From Hirsutella rhossiliensis (taxonomy: Eukaryota; Ascomycota; Sordariomycetes; Hypocreales; Ophiocordycipitaceae): DNA of 64,000 nucleotides. The notes beneath the pieces are model-generated. The model saw nothing but the letters and a program-made list of their open reading frames with translations, had not been told where the DNA came from and did not search any database. The DNA is taken from the NCBI RefSeq assembly GCF_020360975.1, contig NW_025408668.1:2914001-2978000 (forward strand), given 5' to 3'. The position numbers and the translations under genes were made by a program. Shown here piece after piece: positions 21,908 to 33,228 of this stretch; the first letter of the stretch is position 1, and each line of letters begins with the position of its first letter.

Positions 21908-22683
21908 AATTTTTGCAGTTCCCCAAGGGAAAAGGTCCTAGCTGAGTTCTTTATTTCCGCCGTTACAAAGGCTTATAGAGAGGTCTTCTTCGGCGTGTAT
22001 TTATTTCAATAATAGGGAAAGAGCTCTTCTCTTTACTGGGACTAAGTTTGTATTCGAAGGGATTGTTAGGGAGTGCCAAAAAGTCATCGCTAGTTGCGGA
22101 TATTTGGATATACAGTATAAGTACTGCTAAACATACACATGCCGTATAATCTAGGTTGTATATATATGGGCACTGGATAATTTGATCCCTTCACAACATC
22201 TAGTGTTAGTGTTAAAAAACGGGATTGTTATCAGTCGTCTAGATGGAATCGTCCCTACTTGGACCACCAGGCCTCTTCTCCATCGAACCTTGCCCAGGCG
22301 TCTCCCGGCAGACCAGAATTTGCATACAGAAAACCGGGATGCGACTTAATGCTCCAAGTGGGTAGTGAGGCGTGTGCCGGCAGGATCGGGTCCGTCCAAT
22401 ACCCGCCGGCAACTACTGCCGACGACGCGGTATTCCTCGCCATCTCCATGCGCCATTATATGCGTCTCTGCATGTCTAGCTCGGTTACATCATGGACGCA
22501 TCACCGGCACCGTGCCGAGTCTTCCGTGGTCGAGGCCGACTTGCTTGGATTGAGGGGGAAATAAAGACACGAGGTGTATGAGAAATGCCTCCATCAGCCT
22601 CCTCCATCAGCCTCCTCCATCAGTCTCCTCCATAGTCTCCCCATCTGTATTCTTGCGAGGTCAGGCACAGGGTCAAGGTCATC
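21908..22683. other. Intergenic; upstream region of the decarboxylase-like gene
   Basis: No gene recognised. A CTCCATCAG-type direct repeat of the leader lies at about 22,588-22,635, shortly before the decarboxylase start codon. Confidence 0.5.
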
Positions 22684-24387
22684 ATGGTCCACCAGCACGG
22701 CGACGAGCACGACATTCCGCCTCACTATCGGGTCAACAAGTGAGGCTCTCTCTCTCTCTCTCTCTCCCACCTACCAGCCAAGTTAACAAATCCAATCGTC
22801 TCCAGGCCAGGCGCATGGCTCCCCGCAGACCACCGCGTGCACCGCGAATTCCTCCGGCGCGTGACCGAGCACGTCGACGCCCACCCGCCGCAGGCCCTGA
22901 CGCCGGCGCTCGAGGAGCTGCGCGCGCTCATCGAGGGCACGCCGCGCATCTACATGTACTTTGTGCAGATGTTTGACGAGATCCCCCGCAGGCAGCCGTA
23001 CCTGCGCGACCCGACGGGCTCGCGCCAGATCCGCGACTACGGCCAGCTGCTGCAGGTGCTGAACCACATCGTCACGCGGGCGCCCGAGTGGACCGACGCG
23101 GCCGAGAGCGTGGGCGTCGTGGGCGTTCCGTTTTGCAGCCTGCTGGACTACCCGATGGCGACTCCGAGGTGCGTTTGATTCCGGAGAGACGCTGGTGGTG
23201 ATGGTGATGATGGCGGTGATGGCGGTGATGGCGGTGATGGTGGTGATGGCGCCGAATAGTCATGATTCCGAATGATGATGCCAACTCAACCACATCGCAG
23301 TGGCCACGCCGCCTTCCTCGACCCAGACGTCAACAGGGCTCTGAAAAAGGTGCTCAACGAATGGGGCAAATTCCTCCAGGTCCGTCCTCCCCCCTTTCCT
23401 CTACCACCACCCCCCGTCGACGACTCATCGTGACGCCTCGCAGACGCCCGAGTCGGCAGCGGTCCTCGACGACCACAAGCTGGGCTGGTTCGGCCCCACG
23501 GGCATCAGCGACCTCATGCAGGTGGCCAATGCCCCCTACCAGTCGGCCATGAAGTTTGAGGACATGTACGTCTGCGACCCGTCGGCCAAGCGCTACGGCT
23601 TCAAGTCGTGGGATGGTGAGTCTCGCGGGGGGCCGGGGCGTGACACTCGATACCCCGTTGCCTTCCTTCTCTCTCCCCCTTCTTCCCCCGTCATCTAACC
23701 AGGGGGGAAACAGCCTTCTTCACCCGCCAAATCACCGAAAACGCCCGCCCTGTCGCCTCCCCCGACGACGACGCCGTCATCGCCAACGCCTGCGAGTCCA
23801 AGGTCTTCAACATCGCGCACGGCGTCAAGCTGCGCGACACCTTCTTCAACAAGGGCCAGCCCTACTCGGTCCTCGACATGCTCGCCCACGACGCCCTCGC
23901 CCCGCGCTTCGCCGGCGGCACCGTCTACCAGGCCTTCCTCTCCGCCCTCTCCTACCACCGCTGGCACGCCCCCGTCGCCGGCACCGTGCGCCGCGCGCGC
24001 GTCGTCGACGGCACCTACTTCAGCGAGCCGCTCTTTGAGGGCGTCGGCGATCCCTCCGTCAAGGACATTGATCGTCGGGGCATCTCGGTTGCCCAGGGCT
24101 ATCTCTCCGCGCTGGCGACCAGGGCCATCATCATCTTCGAGGCGGATAGCCCGGCCATTGGCCTCGTCGCCTTTGTGGGCATCGGCATGGACGAGGTTAG
24201 CACCTGCGAGATCACCGTCGCAGAGGGCCAGCATGTCGGCAAGGGCGACGAGATTGGCATGTTCCACTTTGGCGGCTCCAGCCACTGTCTGCTGTTCCGC
24301 AAGGAGGTCAAGCTCAAGGGCTTTCCCACCGTTGGAAGGGCAGCGAATGTACCGGTGCGAGGCAAACTGGCCGAGGTCGTATCATAG
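22684..24387 (+). CDS. Phosphatidylserine-decarboxylase-like protein of the PsiD type
   Basis: Five exons (22684-22739, 22806-23168, 23301-23379, 23444-23615, 23714-24387) encode 447 residues. The N-terminal half is a PSDC-type domain (HYRV...GAWLPADHRVHREFL). The C-terminal half is the PSD catalytic domain, with WDAFFTR, YHRWHAPVAG and the pyruvoyl-forming motif GGSSHC. Self-cleavage is expected before Ser412, releasing an alpha chain of about 36 residues. Members with GSS instead of LGST and a PSDC domain include the L-tryptophan decarboxylase PsiD of Psilocybe and many ascomycete homologues. They lack the mitochondrial targeting and C2 domains of true phosphatidylserine decarboxylases. The substrate is probably a soluble amino acid rather than phospholipid, but cannot be told from sequence. 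The start rests on exon 1 joining in frame. No biosynthetic cluster surrounds it. Confidence 0.85.
22746..22766 (+). repeat. (CT)n microsatellite in intron 1 of the decarboxylase-like gene
   Basis: A 21-bp alternating C/T tract starting six bases after the splice donor. Confidence 0.8.
23191..23253 (+). repeat. GGTGAT-type minisatellite in intron 2
   Basis: A run of GGTGATGGC/GGTGAT units within the 132-bp intron 23169-23300. It would encode a His-rich stretch on the other strand but is intronic here. Confidence 0.7.
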
Positions 24388-24787
24388 CGGCGTTGCAGCG
24401 TCGTGGCGTAGCTGACTTGAGGCATGGGCGCCGCCAAACTGCGTATTGGATATATGTCTGGGTAACAGCTCAATACACAACACGAATCTCGACATGAGGA
24501 ATTCACTTGCTCAGCCACGTTCCTAGCCTGCAGTGCCTGAGTAGCGGTTGGGTCGGGCAGACGACCACACAACCTCACCTACACTAGAAATCTCCAGTGG
24601 CACACGCAGCGTTGTTTCCGCTACACACAGAGGTAAAACTTGCCAAGCAAACCGAGTGACCTCCTCCCTGATTGTGCTCGCCCCGAGCTCGCTCCCCCTG
24701 GAATGAACAAGTCTCGTCTTCATGCACTTCGTGCCAGTCCTCAACATTGATATTGTCGGACCAGACCTTTTCCTTGGACGCTTCACG
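24388..24787. other. Convergent intergenic region; nothing recognised
   Basis: 3' ends of the decarboxylase-like gene and of the enterotoxin-like gene face each other here. No other feature was seen. Confidence 0.5.
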
Positions 24788-26718
24788 CTAGAGCCATTTG
24801 TCCACCGATGCAAATTTGCTCAGACGCATCTTCTTTGGCACATCTGCGCAGCTTGCGGTGAATGAAATTCCTGGCAATGAAACGCTCGAGGTAAGAATGT
24901 GGCCTTTGAAATCGCAAGTTGAACGAGTACATACCTTCAAACAGCCACCCATCTCCTCTTCCAGCCCTATCGAGGAGAGAGATGTTCTTAATGTCACGTA
25001 TGTCAACCTGCTCTGAGCCAAAGACGTCCCTGAGGTTGATACGATTCGTCTTAGAAAATCCTCCACTCACGCTATTCGCGAGGCTGATTTCCTTGCCCTG
25101 ACCGAGCGTGAATGATAACGAATCCCAGGTTCCGGCCCCGAGCTCATTTCCCAATTTGAACTCATACTCCAGGCCCTTGATGTTGGCGCATGGAGGTGTC
25201 ATATGCCAATCCCCTGGAGTGACGTTGAAGGTTGCAACAGTCTTCTCTTCGAACGGCTCGAAGAACCAGCCGCCTGGATGTCCGTACCACGCATTCAGCG
25301 CGATGAGCTTATCGTTTTTGAATTCGAACCCCGGTTCAGCGCAGGTTGCGCGTAGAGTAATGTCTGTGTCAAGACCACCAGGTTAGCCTCGGTAGAGCGT
25401 CCCCTTTCGATTCTCATACCTTGAACCTGCCACTTGTCGTTTCGCTCGTTACGCCACTTCCAGAAAATTCCCTGGGCGGTAAGATGGATCCTTGAGATAC
25501 CGTCGATGTCGATCGTGTCCGAACCGAAGGATCGTTGCATATCCACCGGTATCGAGGCCTCAAATCCAGGCGAGGGCTCGTCTTTGATGGCCAGGACAGC
25601 CTTTCCAGCCGGCCCATCCAGAGTGGCTCCTATCCTATCGTAGGTTCCAGACCAGTAATCGTTGGATAATTTGAAGCCGAACTCAAGGTTCTTGAGTTTC
25701 GCGCAGGGCGGCGCCTTGCCAATCTTTGCAAGCAGTTTTTCGCAGTCGGCTTGCATCGCCCGCCTGTCGCGGTTCGGCTTCACAAACTTGTCTACCTGCA
25801 AGACTGCTTCTGCACACATGGCCGCTGTGACAAGGTCCCCTGCCAGCAGCAGCTGTAGTCGGGGCGGAATGCTCACGGTAGACCAGTCGATGTGCTGCAA
25901 TGCTAAGCTTTCCAAAGTTTGAGCTGCGACGGTTACCGCCAATCCATGAGCCGACTGCATCGATGCTTACGTTGGCTGAGACGGATCAAAGGAAAGTCGC
26001 GATCGGGTTCTGTGTCGGGGCTCCTATCAAGCAGTTGTCGGAGAGTTTGGCGTCGGTCGTTATCCAGAAGGGTGTTGTGTGGGCTCGTGAGCTCATTCAT
26101 AAAGTCTCGAGCTAGGCGGCGCGATGTCGTGCCCTCCGGTCGTTCTCGGCCGGAGAGCAATGGCTGCTGGTTACCGGCGCCATAATTCTCCCACCTCCTG
26201 TCATAGACTGGATTGGGTTGCCGGTCATAGTCGTCCGGGCCAGTCTCGTCACCGGTGCGAGGAGCATACGCCTGTACTTGCGACCAAAATATACCTCCCA
26301 GAGCCACAAGGGGCAAAGGGCCCGGTTGGATAGTAATCATGTTTGGTGACGTGGCAATTCTATATACCCACGTGTCTCAACCAAGTCCGTTGATCAACGG
26401 TCTGTCAAGCCGGGGGCTCACAAAGGACCAAGCAGCCACGGGCAGGGTTTCTTGCATTGTGAAGTAGCCCCATGCCGCGTCGTTTTGAGGGTTGTTGTCC
26501 TCTCGAACAATTCCGCCTTGGCTTTGGGAATATGCCGGCGTAGTCGTATTACTATGAGCAAAGGTCGCGTATACGACTGCGTGGCCTTGCATGGACTGTG
26601 TGAATCTTAGTGCTGATGGCGATGACGTTGGCGTTGGAGTTGCATTGGTGGTTCCGGGCCACAGCACCGAGCATATGGAAAACGATAAGGCCAAAATGGC
26701 CCAGCGCCGGTGCATCAT
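24788..26718 (-). pseudogene. Heat-labile-enterotoxin-A-like secreted protein, interrupted by a stop codon
   Basis: Exons 26718-25971, 25923-25420, 25363-24935 and 24870-24788 read as one 588-codon frame with a TGA at 26379-26377. Residues 1-26 are a signal peptide. The middle resembles the ADP-ribosyltransferase (Enterotoxin_a) fold: a WVYRIAT-PNM block just after the stop and an ALGGI-W-Q block at about 26300. Downstream follow two copies of a beta-rich module (about 120 residues each, with C-A, LE-FKL, TFD/TWD, PGF and FGS-D landmarks) and a short third start. The expected catalytic arginine (R-D-RPP), STS and the E-x-E before ALGG are not present, so ADP-ribosylation is unlikely even apart from the stop. 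Splicing cannot remove the stop in frame using a good donor. Related genes are expanded in entomopathogenic Hypocreales. A sequencing error at the TGA is the alternative. Confidence 0.7.
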
Positions 26719-29113
26719 GGCTGCTAAACCGGGTGAAAACGTCGAGGTTCAGCCGAGTTGGTATGACCTTCAAGACCTCGTGCCTCGTGGTTGGCTTCTG
26801 TCAACGATTTCCATCTCCTTGGTAAGAAGAGGTCGCTTTATAACTGGAATTGCTCTACGAAGCCAAGTCTCAAAAACCTCGTACCCGCGGAGCTACAGCC
26901 CAAGGTTTGCTTTAGTTCCTCTCAGACTGACGATACCAAGACATGGCACATTAATGCCTCACGTGAAGTAGCGTCGCCAGCCACGCTTGAGCTGATCCAA
27001 TAATGCCGCTGTGATTATCGACCATCCAGGGCAACAAATGGCCCAAGTGCTGCACGGTCAATACCATAGAGCTTTGGGCTTGCCCATCTGTGTCTATAAT
27101 CCCTTACTTTGGCTAGAACCGATTGTAAAGAGCTTTTACATTGTTAGGATAACTCAGAATTGCCTCATCCTCTACTTTATGGCTTGTTATTCTTCGCATG
27201 TCCCTCTTGGCGATATGTAGGTAACGTCAAAACTCATGAAATTAGTTACGTCTTAGCACGGCGGGTCTATAAAGGGTTTACGGAGCATAGACTACCCGGT
27301 TATACCAGGGAAGTAATGTCCCCGAGTCCCGCCCGAGTCAGCCTATGTTAACGGGCTCAATTCTTTTCGTTTTTATAGGAGCCTCAGCTTATACTTGTTA
27401 CAGGATGGATGCCAAACCTACCAAGGTACAAGCCAGAACCTACAAGGGTCCAGGAGACTTGGCAACCCCCTCTACACCACGTAGCTAGCAACGTCAGACC
27501 TGTCTATACAAAAGATAGGCCTGAGGCCCAGATAGATATAAAGACAGGCTTTTACATCCCACCAGTCGGACAGCACTATTTGCTACTGTTCAGGGTCACG
27601 GGGGGCGTCTGACAGATATAACGAGCAGTACTCTGTATTCATCGCAAATCACGATAGGTCTGACTGACACCAAGCATCCCTAACAATACTCTTGGCATTG
27701 TTTAGCAATAGATCCCTGACTCCTATCCGCGTGAATCTTAATTTCCTTTCCTAAACGCCGAATTTTCTGCTCATGGGCACCCCTGCATTTTTATTTTCCT
27801 AAACCCTGTAGGAGCCTTGGACCCAGGTCCGCGATTTTCGTTGCCTCACGAAGACCCATCCGGCATACGACGCTTATCACAGCTGCAACGACGGATGCAC
27901 TATTATGGCTAACGCGATGGATACACAGCATCCCATACAATGCTCCTTTGAGAACAATGGTTCTGCGGCCTGCCTCTTACGGAAATAGTATAAAGATCAA
28001 GTAGATACGTTCAAAAGAGGCGCTTCAAGATGCATATGTTTATATATGTATATATGAGTAAAGTAGAAGCGTTTAACGATATAACTGCGTAAGGGGCTCA
28101 GTTGGGTAATTCCCCTTCCGGGTTCCTACACATGACTTCCACTATTCAGATCTGACCATGCCTGCCCAATGTGACGCGATTGACGCCGTCTCTCTCCTAA
28201 ACTGGAAGAAGACGGAAGCGCTCCCCTTGCCAGTAAACTGGGACACTCTCCAGCGGTATACGCTGCGCTTGCGACGGTCCAGGGGGCAGGGCTCCTGCTC
28301 GACATTCGTCCTGCTCCCGCAGTACACCATGGGCGGACTCCATCTCGTCCGACTCGCCGACGCCGAAAGCAGCCGTCATCTGGTATAGGCAACCCTGCGG
28401 CCTATCTGTCTCCGGCCATTTTGTGTCGCTTTTTGCCGTAGTTCGTCACCAAGATGAGACCATGCTTGGGTTCTGAGAGCCAGGTCGCAACGAACAAAGG
28501 AAGGGAACGGCGAAGCAGACGTCTTTATATAAACGGGAAGAGAGCATGTCAGCTCTGGAGCGCACTGCCAAAACAACGGACAGCTCCATCTATGCCCAAA
28601 ACAACTGCTGAATGCATGTGTTTTCCTCGTTTCATTACAGTAGATGCTGCCCCTGCCTAACCTCGTCCTCCGCTCCCCCAGACCCCTCATGCCACAATCT
28701 CTAGCACCCTCATCGCTCATCGTCCACGTTCACGCACACACCAATCACCTGTATTCTACACAGAGAGCGACTCCAAGATAAGATAAGTAATAACAAAGTG
28801 AAAGTGGGAGAATCGTTCATCTCCAAGACGGGGCGACTTGTCGGCAACCTCGCACCCCAACGTCCGAACCTAGCGCGAGCCACCAGCCATCAAGAGGGCG
28901 GCCCAGTCTTTGGCGCGCAAAGATATTCATGTCCAAATTGCCAAGGCTGAGGCTCGGCCAGAAAAGAAAAGGGTATTCGCATCTGGTGAGGCACAAGCGA
29001 TGCTCACACAAAACAGGACGCCGTGCACGGCGCTGGCTGTCCTTGGCGCCACCGCTGCGACCGTGAAACGGTTCCGCCACAGCATGTCGCGCCTTGCGTT
29101 CCGCGGGCTTCCG
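26719..29113. other. Long intergenic region, no gene recognised
   Basis: About 2.4 kb between the 5' end of the enterotoxin-like gene and the 3' end of bqt4. Reading frames are short, and no conserved protein, tRNA or transposon domain is visible. Local AT-rich stretches occur at 27,000-27,360 and 28,030-28,090. Confidence 0.5.
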
Positions 29114-30536
29114 TTATAGCAGGTTGACGAGCCAGGGAACTAAAGCTCTGCGCTCAATCTGTCAGCTTCTGCGCCACGTCGGTTCAGCATCGCTTCCACT
29201 CACCCCACCGCAACGGTAGCACTGAGGCCGAAGAGAGCCCTGTTCTTGACCCTGTTTCTTTGCCGCTCCACCTCGGTCTTGGCCCTCTTTGCGCGAACCT
29301 GCCCCTCCTCCGTCTCTTCGTCTGCGTCTGCCTTGCTTCCCGGGCTCTTCTCGGAGACAGAAATATCGCCCGCCTTTCGTTTGGACTTCTTGGCCGTCGG
29401 GGTCACCGTCTCGGGCTTGGCCTGCTCATCTTGCACGTCTTGAACCTGGGCCGCCTTGTCCGCCGCTTCTCTGTCCTGCTTGACCATCTCCTTGGCGGCG
29501 TCCATCATCTTGGCGACTTCCTCGGGGCTGGGCGGCTCGCCCGCGGTCGGCAGGGGGATGTCGACCTGGGTGACGGTGTGCTTCGTCTCGAAGCCGTTCA
29601 CGTCCGTAATGACCTCCTCGTCAACCTGGACTTTGACCTTGGGGTCCTCCTCCCTGGGCTCGAGGACCACGGCGGGCTCAAACGCCGACGTCTTCATGAC
29701 GAAGCCCTCCTGCTTGCTCTTCTTGGCCTCGCCATTGACGGTTGTCTCGGTGGCCTCGACCTTGGCCTTGGTGCTGCGCTTGCGGGGCGACGCGACGGCG
29801 CGCTTGGCGGTGGCCTTGACGGGACTTGCTGACCGGCGTGCCCGGGTGCTCCGGGGAAGGGACGAGGGCGTAAGCGGGACGAATTGCCTGGGCGCCTTGA
29901 GTGGGTCGAACTTGGGAGGCGCCGTGATGTTCTTGGGCGGCGAATCCGAGGCGGTCGAGACGGAGATCTTGGTGGGGTCAAGCAAGGCGCGGATCCAGGG
30001 CCCAATGTCATATTCTTCGGCGAGGGCGAGGGCCTGCTCCGGGGGAATCCAAATGTTACCAGCAGTCTCCTCGGGACTCGTGGTCGGGAGCGACTTGATG
30101 TATTTGCGCTCGACCTCTTCTTCGGCAGCCTCGGCATAGGGAAAGGTAGCCTTGAACATTCCGGTGGCCGAGACGTAGCCATCGAAGCTGCGTCGCATCA
30201 AGAAGTAGCTGGTCGGGCTCGACTTGAAGATGCCCGAGACGATGCCCTTGGGGAGGGGCGCGCGGAGATGGGCGTAGTCGAAGGCACCAAGTGTGCCGGA
30301 CTCGGCCTCGTCTCCGCCGACCATCTTGGAAGTCAGCTTAGTCTGGCCCAGACGTCGGCGCGCGACGAGCTCGGCATCTGTTTTGGCAGTGGTCAGCCTC
30401 GTTGCTGCAGAATAAGAGGGGTTGATTGGCTGCAAGGCGCCAGTGGGTGGGGTTGGGGATGATTACGCTCGGGGACATGCTCGAGCATGAGCGGATTGGC
30501 GCGCGAGGGCAGGCTTCTCCCATTCGCAGGCGACAT
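29114..30536 (-). CDS. bqt4: Bqt4-type inner nuclear membrane protein (KilA-N/APSES-like domain)
   Basis: Three exons (30536-30467, 30377-29204, 29147-29114) encode 425 residues. Residues about 50-160 hold the APSES/KilA-N-like domain with [29 protein letters not shown] and [14 protein letters not shown] charged, disordered middle with KR-rich nuclear-type signals follows. The C-terminus (about 405-425) is one hydrophobic helix, [12 protein letters not shown] plus [10 protein letters not shown], which is completed only by the last 34-bp exon. Bqt4 anchors telomeres and membrane to the inner nuclear envelope in fission yeast, where it binds Bqt3, Rap1 and Lem2. The first exon was chosen because it restores the conserved HAELVARR-LGQT block; the ATG at 30435 would lose it. 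Confidence 0.9.
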
Positions 30537-31953
30537 GGTGGTCCGTTGTGACAGGGCGCGGCGCAATGGGGTCGAGGCGTGAGCGGGAAGAGAGGGCGAG
30601 CTACGTGGTACAGGCAGCGATGCTCGAGATGAATGCGAGGCGCGCGACGATGACGGACGCGAGTCTGCAGCAGAGGTCAGCCTTGCGCGCAAAAGAGGAC
30701 CAGCGACGACGTACCGGGGAGGGACCAAGGGCTACGTGGACGAAACGGCACGCATCAGGCTCATGCAAAGGAGAGGCAGTCGAGACGGTGGGAGACAGCG
30801 ACGGGTGAGCGAAATAATAAGCCTGCTGGTGTGGTTGGTTGGCTGGTCGAACGGTTGCTTCGCCCAGCCTGCGAGCGAGGAAGCTGGCCGGGTTGGGATG
30901 AATTGCGTCGAGGTGCAAAGGAGCGCGGGGGAGGGAAGAACGGCGCGAATTACTAAGAGAAGGGGACGAGGGAGGAAGAGAGGACGTGAGGGAGCGCGTG
31001 CGCGCTACCAGCTTGGAGGTAGGAAGCCGGGGCGCGGTGTGGGTACCGGGTCGCTGTGCCTCACTGCCGAGATGGGGGGGTACTTGAGCCGCAGGTGCCG
31101 GCCAAGGTGTCTGGAGCACAGAAGAGAGCTGCCAGATAATGCAGTACCCGCAATTGCTAGGCAAACAGCGGTGCCTGCGAGTACCCTCCTAGCTGACAGT
31201 GCTTGGCACTTGGCGCGCACCCGTCGGCAGGTAGCTAAGTTAAGCCCTGATTTCGTGCCTGCAAATTGGATATTACTCAGGTTAGTACCTGTCACTGTGC
31301 GTGCTGGCCTCTCATCCGTACGCTGGCTGTAGCTGACGCACCAGCCCGTGGAAAAGAAGCATCGTGGCGACAGTACGGGCTCCGGCGCCTTTCCACACGT
31401 GCACACAGCTGCTAGACCACGGATGTCGCAGGGCTGAGACACGGTGATGATTCTGGTGAATATCATCGGCAGTCTAGGGTAGGAGAGGTCATGGTCATGA
31501 AAACATGGCTCATGAATTCCAACCTACGTAGCAAACAGAGCGTTTACGACTCCCGTCAATCCTAACCTACCATACGGTACAGAACAGCCATTTGTTCCGA
31601 AACGTAGTATTTGCACCCATAGTCCCGCCTGTCAGTCAGCAAAACAAGTGAGCAAATGTGAAAATATTCACAGGACACGCAGACACAGCAACCCCCCCGG
31701 CCCAATCACGCCCATGCATCAACCCCAAACACCCCACCAGCCCCTCCATCGTCACCGCCAGCCTCCCCCTCCACACTCGCCATCCATTCCCCTGTTCCGA
31801 GCCTGGCCCGTGATCCCTTCTCCCCTTTTTCCAAAGGCCACTCCCTTCTCCCCTCTTGCCGCGTTTGTCCCGACCGTCCGTCGCTTTGCGAAAGAGAACT
31901 CACTCGTCGTCGAGAAAATTCCACTCCCTCACCCCCCATCCCACACGCCTGCC
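30537..31953. other. Divergent promoter region between bqt4 and the RhoGDI gene
   Basis: About 1.4 kb. Several long frames exist by GC bias (for example on both strands at 30,600-31,330) but none shows conserved domains. CT-rich leader precedes the RhoGDI start (31,690-31,950). Confidence 0.55.
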
Positions 31954-32869
31954 ATGGCTACCCTCCACGAGGACGACACCATGCCCGAGGAGACGCAGGG
32001 CTACAAGCTCTCCCAGCCCAAGCATAGCTTGGCCGAATATCAGCAGATGGGTACGAGCTGGCTTCCTTTTGCTTCTGGGGCAGGCCTCCTTTTCAGAGCA
32101 TAACATCTCAACCAGCCTCTTCAAGGCAAACCTCGACGCTGTCGCTCGACCTCCTCCCAATCCCCCCCCCCCTCTGCCAGCCACCGATGTGAAAATCATT
32201 GCGAGCTGCTGCTGACCGATCCCCCTCCCCCCCCCCAAAGACGCCGGCGACGAGTCTCTTCAACGGTACAAGGAATCGCTCGGCCTGGGCGGCGGCAAGG
32301 ACATCTCCGACCCTAGCGACACGCGCGTCTGCATCATCCTCTCCCTCACCATGGACTCGCCCGGTCGCGACCCCGTCACCATCGACCTGTCCAAGCCCGG
32401 CAGCGAAAAGTCGCTCAAGGACAACCCCTTCAAGATCAAGGAGGGCGCAAAGTTCACCATGAGCGCCCAGTTCAAGGTCCAGCACGAAATCCTCAGCGGC
32501 CTGCACTACGTCCAGGTGGTCAAGCGCAAGGGCATCAAGGTCTCCAAGGACTCCGAGATGATTGTGAGCAGCCAGGGCCACGAGACGCTGCCAGCCTACA
32601 TGTGTTGACACGGTGCGCAGGGAAGCTACGCCCCCAACACGGACAAGCAGACCACATACACCAAGAAATGTAACGAGTCTCGATACGCATTACCCTCCCA
32701 CCCCCCATGCCATGCTGGAAGCTGACAGCCCCACGCAGTCCAAGAAGAAGAGGCGCCTTCGGGCATGCTGGCCCGCGGCCACTACAACGCCATCTCGAGC
32801 TTCGTCGACGACGACAAGAAGAAGCATCTCGAGTTTGAGTGGAGTTTCGACATTGCCAAGGACTGGTGA
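31954..32869 (+). CDS. rdi1: Rho GDP-dissociation inhibitor
   Basis: Four exons (31954-32050, 32241-32563, 32621-32669, 32739-32869) encode 199 residues, the normal RhoGDI length. The acidic, flexible N-terminal arm (about 1-60, [10 protein letters not shown]...[11 protein letters not shown]) contacts the GTPase switch regions. The immunoglobulin-like domain follows ([41 protein letters not shown]) and ends [12 protein letters not shown]. It extracts geranylgeranylated Rho/Cdc42/Rac from membranes and keeps them inactive in the cytosol. The first intron is 190 bp, long for this organism. Splice junctions all restore conserved sequence. Confidence 0.95.
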
Positions 32870-33228
32870 CGCTCCACCAACCCCGGGCTCCAGCGTGCGG
32901 CGGTCAACAACACCCCGTCCATCCCGTATGCTTGGGCTGTTACGTGCCATGAGAATACGAGCATACCTCATCTTCAGCAAGCACTGCCAGGTTTATAGGG
33001 CCAAAGGCTGGCGGGAAGGTTTTGTCCGGCACAACCTTCCCTCCCCGCTGCCAATTGATTTCACACCAAAGTCCCTCCTCGTTTCCTTTTCAAGGACATC
33101 AATTGCCGCAAGCTGCGTTATGCGGCTGTTTTCCGTCTACGGCCCGTACACCAGGCCTGCTTGTCTTGCTTTCCTTACCTCGGAAGCGTACAATTGTTGC
33201 CCTGCTCTTTCCGCGCGATCCGCGTTTC
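32870..33228. other. Convergent intergenic region; nothing recognised
   Basis: Shared 3' region of the RhoGDI gene (+) and ppg1 (-). Confidence 0.5.

Noticed and set aside
23695..24285. 196-residue minus-strand frame
   Set aside because: Shadow of the decarboxylase-like catalytic exon; Gly/Ala/Val/Asp-rich as expected opposite GC-rich coding DNA.
26360..26421. Possible intron (GTGAGC...ATATAG) removing the stop in the enterotoxin-like gene
   Set aside because: The junction would change frame and destroy the conserved block after the stop, so the stop is taken as real.
29260..30139. Long plus-strand frames opposite bqt4
   Set aside because: Antisense shadows of the conserved bqt4 exon; no domains.
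30601..31332. Frames of about 190 residues on both strands in the bqt4/RhoGDI spacer
   Set aside because: No conserved pattern, overlapping each other, and located in the promoter region.
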